A stretch of 64,000 nucleotides of DNA from Rhodoblastus acidophilus (lineage in GTDB: Bacteria > Pseudomonadota > Alphaproteobacteria > Rhizobiales > Beijerinckiaceae): positions 620,001 through 684,000 of the forward strand of contig NZ_FYDG01000001.1 in assembly GCF_900187365.1 (NCBI RefSeq), read 5' to 3'. The translations under genes and the position numbers were made by a program. Positions 49,628-58,769 of the stretch are shown here, one piece after another. The notes beneath the pieces are model-generated. The model ran no database searches. It saw only the letters and a list, made by a program, of their open reading frames with translations, and was not told the origin of the DNA. The first letter of the stretch is position 1. Every line of letters starts with the position of its first letter.

Positions 49628-50746
49628 TCATTCGAAGCCGGTGGGCGTTTGCCAATGCTGTTCCGGGCGCGCCGCGTACTGCGCTGAAATTTTCGCCTCG
49701 ATGGCGCGGTGCAGCACCAACGCGTCGGACTCCCGGCGCGGCGATGCGGCGTAGGCGGCGCCGCCCCAGAACCCCATTTTGCCGAGCGTAAGCTGCGCGG
49801 GCCGCAGCTTGTTGGGCCAGTTCGCCAGCGTCGAAAAGGCGGAGCGCTCGAACGGCAGGAAACGCCCGGCCACCGTCATTTCGCTCACACTGAAGCCGTT
49901 CAGGATCGGAATGAACCGGACCTCGAATTTTTCCGGCTGAATGTTGAACATATATTCCTTGACGCGCGCCCCCTTGGGGCCGGCCAATTTCACGTAGCAG
50001 CGGGTGTTGAGGATATCCATGTAGAACCCGACGCAGGGAAGGTCGACCGGCACCGGATAGGTGTAATCGCCGTCGAAGACGCGGAAGTTCACGTCCATCA
50101 GGCTGTTCTTCTTGTTGACCACGGCTCCCACCGTCGAGTCCGCCGCCGCCGGATCGAACGTCGAAAAATGATGCGCGAAGGATTCGGCGCGGATGCCGGA
50201 CTCGGGGAAGGCGCCCTGCGCCAGCAACGCGCCGAGTTCGAAACCGACGCGATTCTGGATCGCCTGGCGCGGATGGGCGTAGGTCTCGAAAATCAGATCG
50301 TCGGAGCCGCCGAGAATGCTGTGCCCGTAGCGCATGGCGAATTCGCGCATGCTGATGAATTGCGCCCCGCAGATCGCGGCGATTCTGCGCCGCTCCAGAT
50401 AGATGTCGCTGGGCTTGACCGCATGGCGCGCCATGCAGAACCCCAGCACGATCACTTTGGTCTGCGCCGCGATCGTGCTGACGATCTCGAACGTCACCCG
50501 GTTGAGAAACATGGGATCGCCGATGAAGTCCTCGCCCAACTCGTCATTGGGCACCGAGTCGAACACGACGTAATCGAACTTCGAGAAGTCATATTGGGGA
50601 ATGGCGCAGCAATATTGCGTGCCGGGCGAGCCGCCGATGGAAATATTGACGATGTTCGCGTTCGGCAGAGCCTTGCGCAAGCCCTCGACCCAACCGCGTT
50701 TCAGAAGCGAGTTGGAGGTGCCCATGATCAGGATATTATCGACCAT
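49628..50746 (-). CDS. SGNH-like protein with beta-rich C-terminal domain
   Basis: 372 aa. The N-terminus ILIMGTSNSLLKRGWVEGL has the same GTSNS block as the first domain of the 1621-aa protein in this cluster (VVICGTSNSLIRDGYVWGI), followed by a comparable NISIGGSPGTQY / NYATGGSTSVLL and FDYVVFDSVPNDE / FDFVVFDFSPNED. This is the layout of an SGNH fold, with Ser as the likely nucleophile and SVPNDE as the Asn-type block. Residues about 215-330 are beta-rich and also look related to the second domain of the large protein (YVKLAGPKGARV / LVALSGPNRTSI). No TPR or glycosyltransferase module. It overlaps the end of the upstream SGNH gene. Confidence 0.72.
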   Translation of the reverse strand: MVDNILIMGTSNSLLKRGWVEGLRKALPNANIVNISIGGSPGTQYCCAIPQYDFSKFDYVVFDSVPNDELGEDFIGDPMFLNRVTFEIVSTIAAQTKVIVLGFCMARHAVKPSDIYLERRRIAAICGAQFISMREFAMRYGHSILGGSDDLIFETYAHPRQAIQNRVGFELGALLAQGAFPESGIRAESFAHHFSTFDPAAADSTVGAVVNKKNSLMDVNFRVFDGDYTYPVPVDLPCVGFYMDILNTRCYVKLAGPKGARVKEYMFNIQPEKFEVRFIPILNGFSVSEMTVAGRFLPFERSAFSTLANWPNKLRPAQLTLGKMGFWGGAAYAASPRRESDALVLHRAIEAKISAQYAARPEQHWQTPTGFE

Positions 50747-51413
50747 CTTCAAGCTTGCTTTCCATCAATCTGTTGAGGTCTTCGTAGCCGGCCGGACTGA
50801 AATGCGTCAGGTCGGGGAGGTAATGTTCCGGGTTTGGCGGGCCGGCCTCGTCGAGATCGACCCAGACGGACCTGTCGATCCCCGCCAGCATGGCGCGGGT
50901 CAAGGCGTTGAGGGCGCGCCGGTCGGCGTCGCGGAAGTCGAACCCCTCGCCCCTCGCCGGCACGGCCAGCATGACGAGGCGGGCGCGCGGCCATTGGCTG
51001 CGCGCCTGGGCGACGAGCGCGCGCTGTCCCAGGGCGATGGCGGCGGCGCAGACGCCCGCGCGCAGATTGTTGGCGCCGGCGAAGATCACCACGGTTTCCG
51101 GCTGGAGCGCCCGCACCCTCGGCAGCTTCATCCACCACAGCGTATGCTGGATGTGATCGGCGCTGACGGAAAGGTTGAAGGCCGGGCCGGGAAACAGGGC
51201 GGAGATCAACGCCGCCGGCCAGCGGCGCGCCAGCGAATCGCCGAACAGCAGGGTGCGCGCGCCTTCGAGCGGAGCCTGTTGCAGATCGACATAAATCTGC
51301 CATTTCGCGGCGGTCGGCGGCGGCGCCGGCGTCGACAGCAGCAGGCGCTCGCTGGCGGGGCAGCGGGGCGCCGCCGGGGCGCCGTTGGCGGCGCGATCCG
51401 CAAGCATCGACAT
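50736..51413 (-). CDS. SGNH/GDSL-family hydrolase
   Basis: 225 aa, a canonical SGNH protein: block I TLLFGDSLARRWP with the nucleophilic Ser, NLSVSADHIQHTLWW, the Asn block IFAGANNLRAGV, and the Asp/His block LPDLTHFSPAGYEDL. There is no convincing signal peptide, so it may act in the cytoplasm on a nucleotide- or lipid-linked sugar. The start was chosen at the ATG of MSMLADRAANG with AGAGGG about ten bases upstream. It lies between a TPR protein and the SGNH-like protein downstream, which it overlaps by 11 bases. Confidence 0.85.
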   Translation of the reverse strand: MSMLADRAANGAPAAPRCPASERLLLSTPAPPPTAAKWQIYVDLQQAPLEGARTLLFGDSLARRWPAALISALFPGPAFNLSVSADHIQHTLWWMKLPRVRALQPETVVIFAGANNLRAGVCAAAIALGQRALVAQARSQWPRARLVMLAVPARGEGFDFRDADRRALNALTRAMLAGIDRSVWVDLDEAGPPNPEHYLPDLTHFSPAGYEDLNRLMESKLEDGR

Positions 51414-51432
51414 CAATCGCCGCCCTCTTTTC

Positions 51433-53706
51433 TCAAGCGAAGACCTGACTCTCCAGCGCGTTCAGCTGATAGCCGAGACGCGTGAGGTCCGGCCGCAGCG
51501 CCAGCGCCCGCCGCGTCGCGTCAATGGCCGAGGCCGTGTCGCCGGCCTGGGCCAGCAGCATGCCGAGCTGTCCCAGCGGATTGACGTCCTCCTTGCGCAA
51601 GGGCGCGATCTTTTTCATCCATCCATACGCCTCGCCGGCGCGGCCGCGCTGCATCGCCACAGCCATCAGCAGGCGGGCGAGCGCGCCGGTCTCGGACGGC
51701 GACGCTTCGACGGCGCGCAGCAGCAGAGGCTCGGCCTCGTCCAGCGCGCCCTCCTCGATCAGCAGCTGGGCTTTTTCGCGCAGCGGCCCGCTCCGGTTGG
51801 GCGACAGCTCCAGCGCCAGATCGGCGGCCTGCATCGACAGGCTGCGGGCGCGCGGCTCCTCGCCGCCCTGGCGCAGCAGGATGGCGGCGAGCCGCTTGAT
51901 ATGGCTGGGATGGGGCGGCGGCAGCTCCACCGCGCGTTCGGCCGCCGCCCGCGCCTCTGCGATCTCGCCGCGCGCCAGATGCAGGCGCGCCAGCGTGTCG
52001 TGATTGGCGGGAAGGGCCGGCGCAAGATCGACGGCGGCCCGCCCCGCCTGCAGCGCCTCATCGGCGCGGCCGAGCGCCAGCAGGACGTCGGCGCGCGCCC
52101 GATGCAGCGCGGGATCGGCGGGAGAAACGCGCAAGGCGTCGGCGCTGGCGGCCTCCGCCCCGGCGAGATCCCTGCGGCCCAGCAGGGCGCGGATCAGGCG
52201 GAGATGCGGCGGCGCGAAACGCGGCTCGATCGCGATGGCGCGGCGCCACCAGGATTCGGCCTCAGTCGGATTTCGCTGGAGCACGGCGATCTCGGCGAGA
52301 AGCGACGCCGGCTGGCCGGAGGCCGGCGCCAGATCCATGGCGCGGCGGGCGTCGGCCACGGCGTCCTCCACGCGCCCGGCGCCGAGCAGGGTTCTGGCGC
52401 GGCGCAACAGCGGGCCGATGTCATGCGGCGCATTGGCGACGGCGGCGTCGGCGGCGCGCAGCCGCCAACTTTGTCCGGCCTCGACCTCGCCAAGTCGGAC
52501 AAGAATGTCGCCATAGCGACGAAAATGGTCGGGCAGCACCGGCGCCAGTTCCGTCGCGCGCCGGCCGGCCTGCCGGGCTTCGTCGTTCTGGCCGGCGGCG
52601 AGATAGAGGCGCGACAGCAGCTCGTGGGTGCGCGAATCCGACGGATCGATCTCCTCCGCCCGCCGCGCCAGCGCCATCGCCTCATCGCGCCGCCCCTGCC
52701 GGAGCTGGAGTTCGGCCAGCCGACGCAGCGCGACGGTGGCCGTGGGATTGAGCGACAGGACGGAGCGGATCGCCTGCTCCTCCAGGTCGGCGCGTCCCTG
52801 ATGGCCGTGGCAGCGCGCCAGTTGCAACGGGCCGGCGGCGTTGGCCGGATCGAGGGCGACGGCGCGCTCGGCGACCTCGATGGCGCGGGCGAGATCGCCG
52901 TTGACGCGCAGGCGGTCCGAATATTGGCAGAGCAGGCCGAGATGATCGGGATGGCGCCGCAACGCCGTTTCAAGAACGGCCGTGGCCGCGTCGGCGTCGC
53001 CGGTGGCGGCCTCGGCGCGGCTCATGAACAGCGCATTGGCGGGATGATCGGGATCGCGGTCCCACAAGGCGCGCGCGATGTCGCGGCCCTGCTGGATTTC
53101 TCCGCGCCGCAGCCGGAACTCGACCATTTTGCGCTGCAGCGCGTCATCGTCGGGGTGGCGCGACAATCCGGCTTCGACCGCCGCCGCCGCCTCGGCGACC
53201 CGGCCGGTCAGCACGAGAAACTGGGTGAGGAACACCAGATTGTCCGATCGCTCCGGCTGGCTTTCCGCCACGCGGCGGGCGTTTTGCAACGCCGCGTCGA
53301 AATCGCCGCGCGCCAGCGCGACCGTCGCCAGCGTGCGAAAACCGACGACATGCCCCGGCGCGCGCGCCAGCAGCAAATTCGCGGCCTCCTCCGCCTGGCG
53401 ATAATCGCCGACTTGCAGGCTGACGGTGGCGAGCCGCGCGCAAACCAGCGCCTGAAGCTTCGGGTCGAGCGATTGCGCCAGCATCGCCCGGTAAACCTCC
53501 AGCGCGCCGCGCAAATCCCGGCTCCGGCGCGCCAGTTCGGCCCGTTGCAGGGCGATCCGGCCGCTCTCGGGCCAACGCCGGAACGCCTCGTCCAACACCC
53601 GCGCGGCCGCCTCGGACTCGCCGGCTTGCAGCAACGCGCGCGCCGCTGCGAGCGCGGCGCGATCGTCCTTGCAATCGGACGCGCTCAACTGTTTCGTTTC
53701 GGTCAT
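51433..53706 (-). CDS. Large TPR-repeat protein
   Basis: 757 aa consisting almost entirely of tetratricopeptide repeats, about 20 units, from LAAARALLQAGESEAAARVLDEAFRRWP to ALRPDLTRLGYQLNAL. Pro-linked helix pairs recur every 34 residues (for example DPANAAGPLQLARCHGHQGRADLEEQAI). No membrane segment or enzymatic domain is visible. Such solenoids present proteins or glycosyltransferases to substrates. Start at the ATG following GAGGAC, 16 bases after the stop of the giant glycosyltransferase gene; a longer frame reaches back into that gene and is rejected. Confidence 0.85.
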   Translation of the reverse strand: MTETKQLSASDCKDDRAALAAARALLQAGESEAAARVLDEAFRRWPESGRIALQRAELARRSRDLRGALEVYRAMLAQSLDPKLQALVCARLATVSLQVGDYRQAEEAANLLLARAPGHVVGFRTLATVALARGDFDAALQNARRVAESQPERSDNLVFLTQFLVLTGRVAEAAAAVEAGLSRHPDDDALQRKMVEFRLRRGEIQQGRDIARALWDRDPDHPANALFMSRAEAATGDADAATAVLETALRRHPDHLGLLCQYSDRLRVNGDLARAIEVAERAVALDPANAAGPLQLARCHGHQGRADLEEQAIRSVLSLNPTATVALRRLAELQLRQGRRDEAMALARRAEEIDPSDSRTHELLSRLYLAAGQNDEARQAGRRATELAPVLPDHFRRYGDILVRLGEVEAGQSWRLRAADAAVANAPHDIGPLLRRARTLLGAGRVEDAVADARRAMDLAPASGQPASLLAEIAVLQRNPTEAESWWRRAIAIEPRFAPPHLRLIRALLGRRDLAGAEAASADALRVSPADPALHRARADVLLALGRADEALQAGRAAVDLAPALPANHDTLARLHLARGEIAEARAAAERAVELPPPHPSHIKRLAAILLRQGGEEPRARSLSMQAADLALELSPNRSGPLREKAQLLIEEGALDEAEPLLLRAVEASPSETGALARLLMAVAMQRGRAGEAYGWMKKIAPLRKEDVNPLGQLGMLLAQAGDTASAIDATRRALALRPDLTRLGYQLNALESQVFA

Positions 53707-53722
53707 GTCGTCCTCGGGCTGA

Positions 53723-56700
53723 TCATTCGGCCGCATCGGCCGGCTCGGCCTGCAATTCCGCGAGAACCCCGATCTCGGCCATATGGGCGAGGATATGTTC
53801 GAGGTAACGCTCCAGCGTGATTTCGGAAATGCAGGTGCAGGTGGAGAAGCGTTTTTCGTCAAACTGGCAGGGCGCGCATTCCTTCTTGAGTTCAAGCACG
53901 GAGCTGGTCGGCGCCAGCGGACCGTTCTTGACCACCGAGGTCGGTCCGAAAATCGTGGTGAGGGGAACGCCGAGGCCGTCGGCGATGTGCATCACGCCGC
54001 TGTCGTTGCCGATGAAATAGCTGCAGCGGCTGAGATTCTGGATCGTGACCGGCAGCGACGTGCCGGTCATGTCGATGGTGCCCTCGACATATTCGTCCTT
54101 GACGCCGAAGGAGGCGACCTTGAAGCCGCGCCGCTGTAGTTCGACCACCAGATCGCGGTAATAGGGCCAGCGCTTGTTGAGCCAGCCGCCGACCCATTCG
54201 CCGCCCTTGCCGCCCGAGTGCAGCGCGATCACGCCATTGGGCAATTGCGATTTTTCCGCCGAGGCGACGAAATATTTCGCGGCGTCGCCCTTCTCGTAGG
54301 GAATGCCCAGCAGCTTTTCGGCGCAGAACAGGTTGAATTCCGATTCGTGCATGTTCTGGGTCATGCCGAACGGATAATGCCGGCGCGCGGCGATGGTCTT
54401 GTTGCTGTTGAACGACGGGATGAGGTCGCCGAACGAGTGCGTGACGTAAACGAGATCGTATTCGCGCTGCAGCACGTTGCGCCCGAGCGGAAACACCATG
54501 TTGACCCAGGGGGCGCCCGCCGCGAGATAGCTGCAGCCCTTGAAATCCTCTTTGACCACGACGTCGATGGAATGGCCGAAATGTTCGGACATCCGGCGCA
54601 GCAGCGGGCTGGTCTGCACGATATTGCCGAGGCCCGCGCCGACGGCGACGAGGATGCGGTTGTTGCAATAGCCGAGGATGCGGCGGATGCGCTCGGGCTG
54701 CCGCGCGAAGGCGTAGCGTTGCGAGTTTTCCAGCGCCATCCGCCGCCGCGCCGCGTGATAGCCGTCGTCGGTGAACAGCCGGGTCAATTCCTTGGCCCAG
54801 GCGTCGGCGTCCTCCGGCAGAGCGACGCCGGATTCGGTCAGCAGATACGGCACGTTGCCGCGATCCGAGCCGACCACGGGCACGCCGAGGCGATGCGCCT
54901 CGATCACCACGCGCGAGAAGGTTTCGATAAACGCGTAGCTCGGCACCAGCACGACGCGCGCGCCGCGATAGGTCTCCTCCATTTTCGAGGTGCGGCCGAT
55001 GACCTTGATGTTGGTCACGCCGGCGGCGGCGACCATTTCCTCGGCCTGCGCCACCGGACTCTGGCTGGCGATCACCAGGAACCGCGCTTTTGGCGCGCGC
55101 TTGGCGACTTCCAGGATCAGATCGAAGCCCTTTTCGGGGCGGGCGTTGACCAGCAGGGCGTAATCGCCGGGCGGCGAAGGCTCCGTCGCCACGTCGTCGG
55201 TGAGCGAATAGACGATCGGCGTGGAGAAGCCGAAATGCTTGCGCTTCATCTCCGCCGTGAAATGCGAATTCGAATAGATGACCGAGGCGTTCTCGATCAG
55301 CGCGTGATATTCGCGCTTCGGCACGGCGTGGCGGTCGATATCGAGATAGCCGCCGATCTCCTCATACATGTCGCGCCAGAAATGCGTGCCATAGACGGTG
55401 TGGAGATGCAGATATTTCAGCGGCGTAACCACCTCGTAGCCGAGGCCGCTGAGGACATGGACCACCGCCGGCTCGTGGACCAGCGCCAGCGCGAACACAT
55501 CGGCGGGCATGGGCTGGATTTCGGCGAAGCGCTCGCCGTCGCGCTCGCCATAGATCACCTGCGGCACGTCGTTGCGCATGCCGACGATGAGCGGCGCATA
55601 GCCGAGGCCGCGATAGACCTTGGACATGCCGCGCAGGAACTGCTCGCCGCCGCCGTAAAGCTCGATGCCGTGGCGGGAGATCAGGAAAACCTCGCGCGGC
55701 TCCTTCGCCTTGGCCTCGGGCCGCCGCCGCGTCAGTTTGCCGGTCGGGTCGATCTGGACCGCGCGGATCTTGTCGTGGTGCGCCTTCAGCAGGTCCATAT
55801 AAGGGCTGTTGAGGAGCGGCGCCGCGTCAAAAACGAAGTGCAGGAATTCGCGCCGGTAGAGGACGACGCCGGGCGCGTCCGACGGGCCGATCTCGACGAG
55901 GCCGACCGACGGGCCGACATGCTTGAGCTGGGCCGACAGCGTCTTGCCGTCGGCCAGCAGCCGCAGCGCCGCCTCGGCCCGGTCGGCGTCTTCGATCAGG
56001 CCGAGCCAGCCGGCGTCGCTGACGGAGAACAGGGCGGCCAGCGCCTCGGAGGCCGGCTCGGCCAGCCGGTTTTCGCCCGCGCCGGGCGCGAAGGCGCGAT
56101 GCGGCGCCGCAACCTGGCTCAGGCGCGCGCCGAACGCCGCCGCCTCGGCGCCGGGCTGGAAAAATGCGACGGCGACCGAGGGATCGTTGTTTTCGCCGAA
56201 CAGCCCGTCGACCAGTTTGACGATCTGCAGCGCCTTGGGGTTTCTCGGCTCGAAGCGCAGCGCATGCCGGGCGTCCTTGGCCGCGTCTTCCAACCGGTCG
56301 AGCGCGAGCAGCGCGCGGGCGCGGTCGATGCGATAGCTGATGCGGTCCGGCTCGATGGCGATGGCGGCGGAATAACGCTCGACGGCTTCGTCGATGTTGC
56401 GCTCGCGCAGGGCCAGTTGCGCCAGCCGGTAATGCGACTGGTGGAATTTCGGCTTGAGCGCCAGCGCCTTGAGAAAGCACTCGCGCGCGCGTTCCGGCGC
56501 GGCGGTCTCAAGGCTCATGCGGCCGAATTCGAACAGCACGTCGGGATGTGCGGGATGGACGGCGATGAGATTTTCCGCCGCCGACTTGGCGATCTCGAAC
56601 TTGCGCATCGTCATGGCCTGACGGACATATTCGAGGCCCGCCTTGAGATGGCCGGGATCACGCTTCAATGCGCGCTCGAAATTCTCGAACGCGGCGCGGC

Positions 56701-58588
56701 GGTCGCCCAGGCGCGCCTGCGCGCGCCCCAGTTCGAACAGCAAATCCGTGTTGTCGGGATGCTGCGCCAGCCCGCCCTCGAAGGCGTCCCGCGCCTCCTC
56801 CAGCCGGCGCAGGTCCATGTAGGCCCAGCCCAGTTCGATGTGCGAGCGGCTGTCCGCCGGACTCAAGTCGCGCAATTTGACGAAATGGGGCAGCGCCTCC
56901 TCGAACCGGCCCATATATTTGAGCACGCGGGCATATTCGCGGATGGAATTGGCCCGGTTGGGTTCAAGCTCGAACAGCTTTTCGCAGGTCGAAAGCACGC
57001 GCTCGAAATCCTTCATCGCGTAAAACGCGGTGGAGAGGAGCGCGTAATTGTTGGCGGAGGGCGAACCGCGCGCGATGCAGGCCTCCATGGCGGCGACCGC
57101 CAGGGCGTTCTGCTTGCATTTCAGCGCGCTGCGCCCCAGCGAGTGCAATTCGTCCGAGGTCAGTTCGCTCCAGTCGGCGTCCTTGACGCAGGCCAGCGCC
57201 TCGGCGAATTTCGCTTGCGACACATGCAGGCGGAACAGCGTGCGCATCAGCCCGAGATGGCCGGGATTGGTCGCCAGCGCCTCCGACAGGATCGCTTCGG
57301 CGCGCTTGAAATCGCGGCGCGCCATGTGAAGCGTGGCGAAAACGTGCGACAGGTTCGGAATGTCGCCGCCGTCCGGCGACAGCCCGGCCAAGGCTTTCTC
57401 CGCCTCGAACAGGTCGCCCGCCTTGATGTGGCCGGTCGCCAGCACGCAGCGCCGTTCGATTTCCTCGGTCGAGGCGTCCGGCGGCGCGGCGTCGATCGCC
57501 ACCGTCGCCGCCAGCGTCTTTTTCAGAACGCTCTCGATATGCGCGACGAAGGCGTCGCTGATTTCCAGATCGATGTCGCGCAGCTCGTCCGGCAGCACGG
57601 GCGCGAAATAGGTCCGCGCCGTCGCCGGCCCGCGAAACACGGCGCCGGACATTTCGATCAGGCCGTCTTCGCCCTCGCGGCGGCCGGCGCGGAACTCGAA
57701 TGTTTCGCCTTCAAGCTCCGGCGTCGGCCGGACCATGTAGACCAGCGACTTGATGTTGTCCCGTTGGTCGGGACGATAAAGATGGGCGTGGGTGACGGGA
57801 ATCGAGGTCCGGTTCGGCCCTGACAGCGCGACGAGCTGGCCGGAGGATTGCGCGACATTGACGCCAGCGCCGATCAGGGTCGCCGGCGCGTCCAGGGTGA
57901 TTTTCGGACCCTCGCCCTGCCCGACCGCCACGAAATGCGACCCGCACACCGAGGTTCGCCGGGCGATCGCGGCCTCCGAGTCCGGCGCGACAAGGCTGAC
58001 GAACTGGTAGGCGGGAACCTCGATCGCCGTCTCGCGGCGCGCGATCTTCGAACGGTCGATCCGGCTCAGAACATCGGCGACCTGCTCGCCGAAGAAATGG
58101 GCGACCTCGCGCTTCAGATGGTCGCGGTCCGAGAAATAGATGCGGTGATTGCTGCCGGTCAGCCGGCACGCCTTCTTGATGAACTTGTAGCCGTCAAAGA
58201 CGATGATTCCGTTTTTCCTGCAGATCTCCAGCAGGCCCAGATGCATCTTGCGGTCTTCGGCGAAGCCGATGACCATGGGCATGACGACCATGACGGGAAT
58301 GGTCTTGGCGGACATATGCCGGGACAGGAAGTCCAGCAGCCGGCGCTCGATCTCGGCCGGCGACGACAGATTCCGCAAATGGAAGAAATCTTCGTTCGGC
58401 GAGAAATCGAACACGACGAAGTCGAAGTTTTCGGTGTCGCATTCCGCGCCGACGCGCGGCAGCAAGACGGACGTGCTGCCGCCGGTGGCGTAGTTGCACA
58501 GCCGGGACACGGCCGGATGCTCCCGGATTCCCCACACATATCCGTCTCGGATCAGTGAGTTGGATGTTCCGCAGATGACGACTTCCAT
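53723..58588 (-). CDS. Giant modular SGNH-TPR-GT4-GT9 glycosyltransferase (1621 aa)
   Basis: The domains, read in order, are as follows. Residues about 1-180: an SGNH-like domain (VVICGTSNSLIRDGY, FDFVVFDFSPNEDFF, YFSDRDHLKREVAHFF). About 185-360: beta-rich domain. About 375-830: some 13 TPR units. About 965-1290: GT4-like transferase (FLISRHGIELYGGGEQFL, NARPEKGFDLILEV, SYAFIETFSRVVIEAHRLGVPVVGSD with the expected Glu). About 1310-1610: GT9/heptosyltransferase-like domain (LVAVGAGLGNIVQTSPLL, NDSGVMHIADGLGVPLTTIFGP). The C-terminus has a Cys cluster, ECAPC and CTC. No signal peptide or membrane helix, so it is probably cytoplasmic. It may add two successive sugars to a TPR-bound acceptor; the acceptor is unknown. 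Confidence 0.85.
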   Translation of the reverse strand: MEVVICGTSNSLIRDGYVWGIREHPAVSRLCNYATGGSTSVLLPRVGAECDTENFDFVVFDFSPNEDFFHLRNLSSPAEIERRLLDFLSRHMSAKTIPVMVVMPMVIGFAEDRKMHLGLLEICRKNGIIVFDGYKFIKKACRLTGSNHRIYFSDRDHLKREVAHFFGEQVADVLSRIDRSKIARRETAIEVPAYQFVSLVAPDSEAAIARRTSVCGSHFVAVGQGEGPKITLDAPATLIGAGVNVAQSSGQLVALSGPNRTSIPVTHAHLYRPDQRDNIKSLVYMVRPTPELEGETFEFRAGRREGEDGLIEMSGAVFRGPATARTYFAPVLPDELRDIDLEISDAFVAHIESVLKKTLAATVAIDAAPPDASTEEIERRCVLATGHIKAGDLFEAEKALAGLSPDGGDIPNLSHVFATLHMARRDFKRAEAILSEALATNPGHLGLMRTLFRLHVSQAKFAEALACVKDADWSELTSDELHSLGRSALKCKQNALAVAAMEACIARGSPSANNYALLSTAFYAMKDFERVLSTCEKLFELEPNRANSIREYARVLKYMGRFEEALPHFVKLRDLSPADSRSHIELGWAYMDLRRLEEARDAFEGGLAQHPDNTDLLFELGRAQARLGDRRAAFENFERALKRDPGHLKAGLEYVRQAMTMRKFEIAKSAAENLIAVHPAHPDVLFEFGRMSLETAAPERARECFLKALALKPKFHQSHYRLAQLALRERNIDEAVERYSAAIAIEPDRISYRIDRARALLALDRLEDAAKDARHALRFEPRNPKALQIVKLVDGLFGENNDPSVAVAFFQPGAEAAAFGARLSQVAAPHRAFAPGAGENRLAEPASEALAALFSVSDAGWLGLIEDADRAEAALRLLADGKTLSAQLKHVGPSVGLVEIGPSDAPGVVLYRREFLHFVFDAAPLLNSPYMDLLKAHHDKIRAVQIDPTGKLTRRRPEAKAKEPREVFLISRHGIELYGGGEQFLRGMSKVYRGLGYAPLIVGMRNDVPQVIYGERDGERFAEIQPMPADVFALALVHEPAVVHVLSGLGYEVVTPLKYLHLHTVYGTHFWRDMYEEIGGYLDIDRHAVPKREYHALIENASVIYSNSHFTAEMKRKHFGFSTPIVYSLTDDVATEPSPPGDYALLVNARPEKGFDLILEVAKRAPKARFLVIASQSPVAQAEEMVAAAGVTNIKVIGRTSKMEETYRGARVVLVPSYAFIETFSRVVIEAHRLGVPVVGSDRGNVPYLLTESGVALPEDADAWAKELTRLFTDDGYHAARRRMALENSQRYAFARQPERIRRILGYCNNRILVAVGAGLGNIVQTSPLLRRMSEHFGHSIDVVVKEDFKGCSYLAAGAPWVNMVFPLGRNVLQREYDLVYVTHSFGDLIPSFNSNKTIAARRHYPFGMTQNMHESEFNLFCAEKLLGIPYEKGDAAKYFVASAEKSQLPNGVIALHSGGKGGEWVGGWLNKRWPYYRDLVVELQRRGFKVASFGVKDEYVEGTIDMTGTSLPVTIQNLSRCSYFIGNDSGVMHIADGLGVPLTTIFGPTSVVKNGPLAPTSSVLELKKECAPCQFDEKRFSTCTCISEITLERYLEHILAHMAEIGVLAELQAEPADAAE

Positions 58589-58769
58589 TCCACTTCAACC
58601 TCAAATGAGACGCCGCTTCGTCAATTCCGGCGCGCCGGCCGCGCCGGATCGCATCCGGTGATTTCGCGACGGCCTGCGGCCTGCTTGACGCAGCGACGCT
58701 GCGGCCAGTTCGGCGTCAGCGATCGGCGCGCCAGTCACACATGCGTCGTGAGCAAGGCGGAGGCCTCGC

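Noticed and set aside
54218-57823. 1201-codon plus-strand frame inside the giant glycosyltransferase gene
   Set aside because: Same explanation as for metH; low-complexity, no domain seen, no ribosome-binding site of note.
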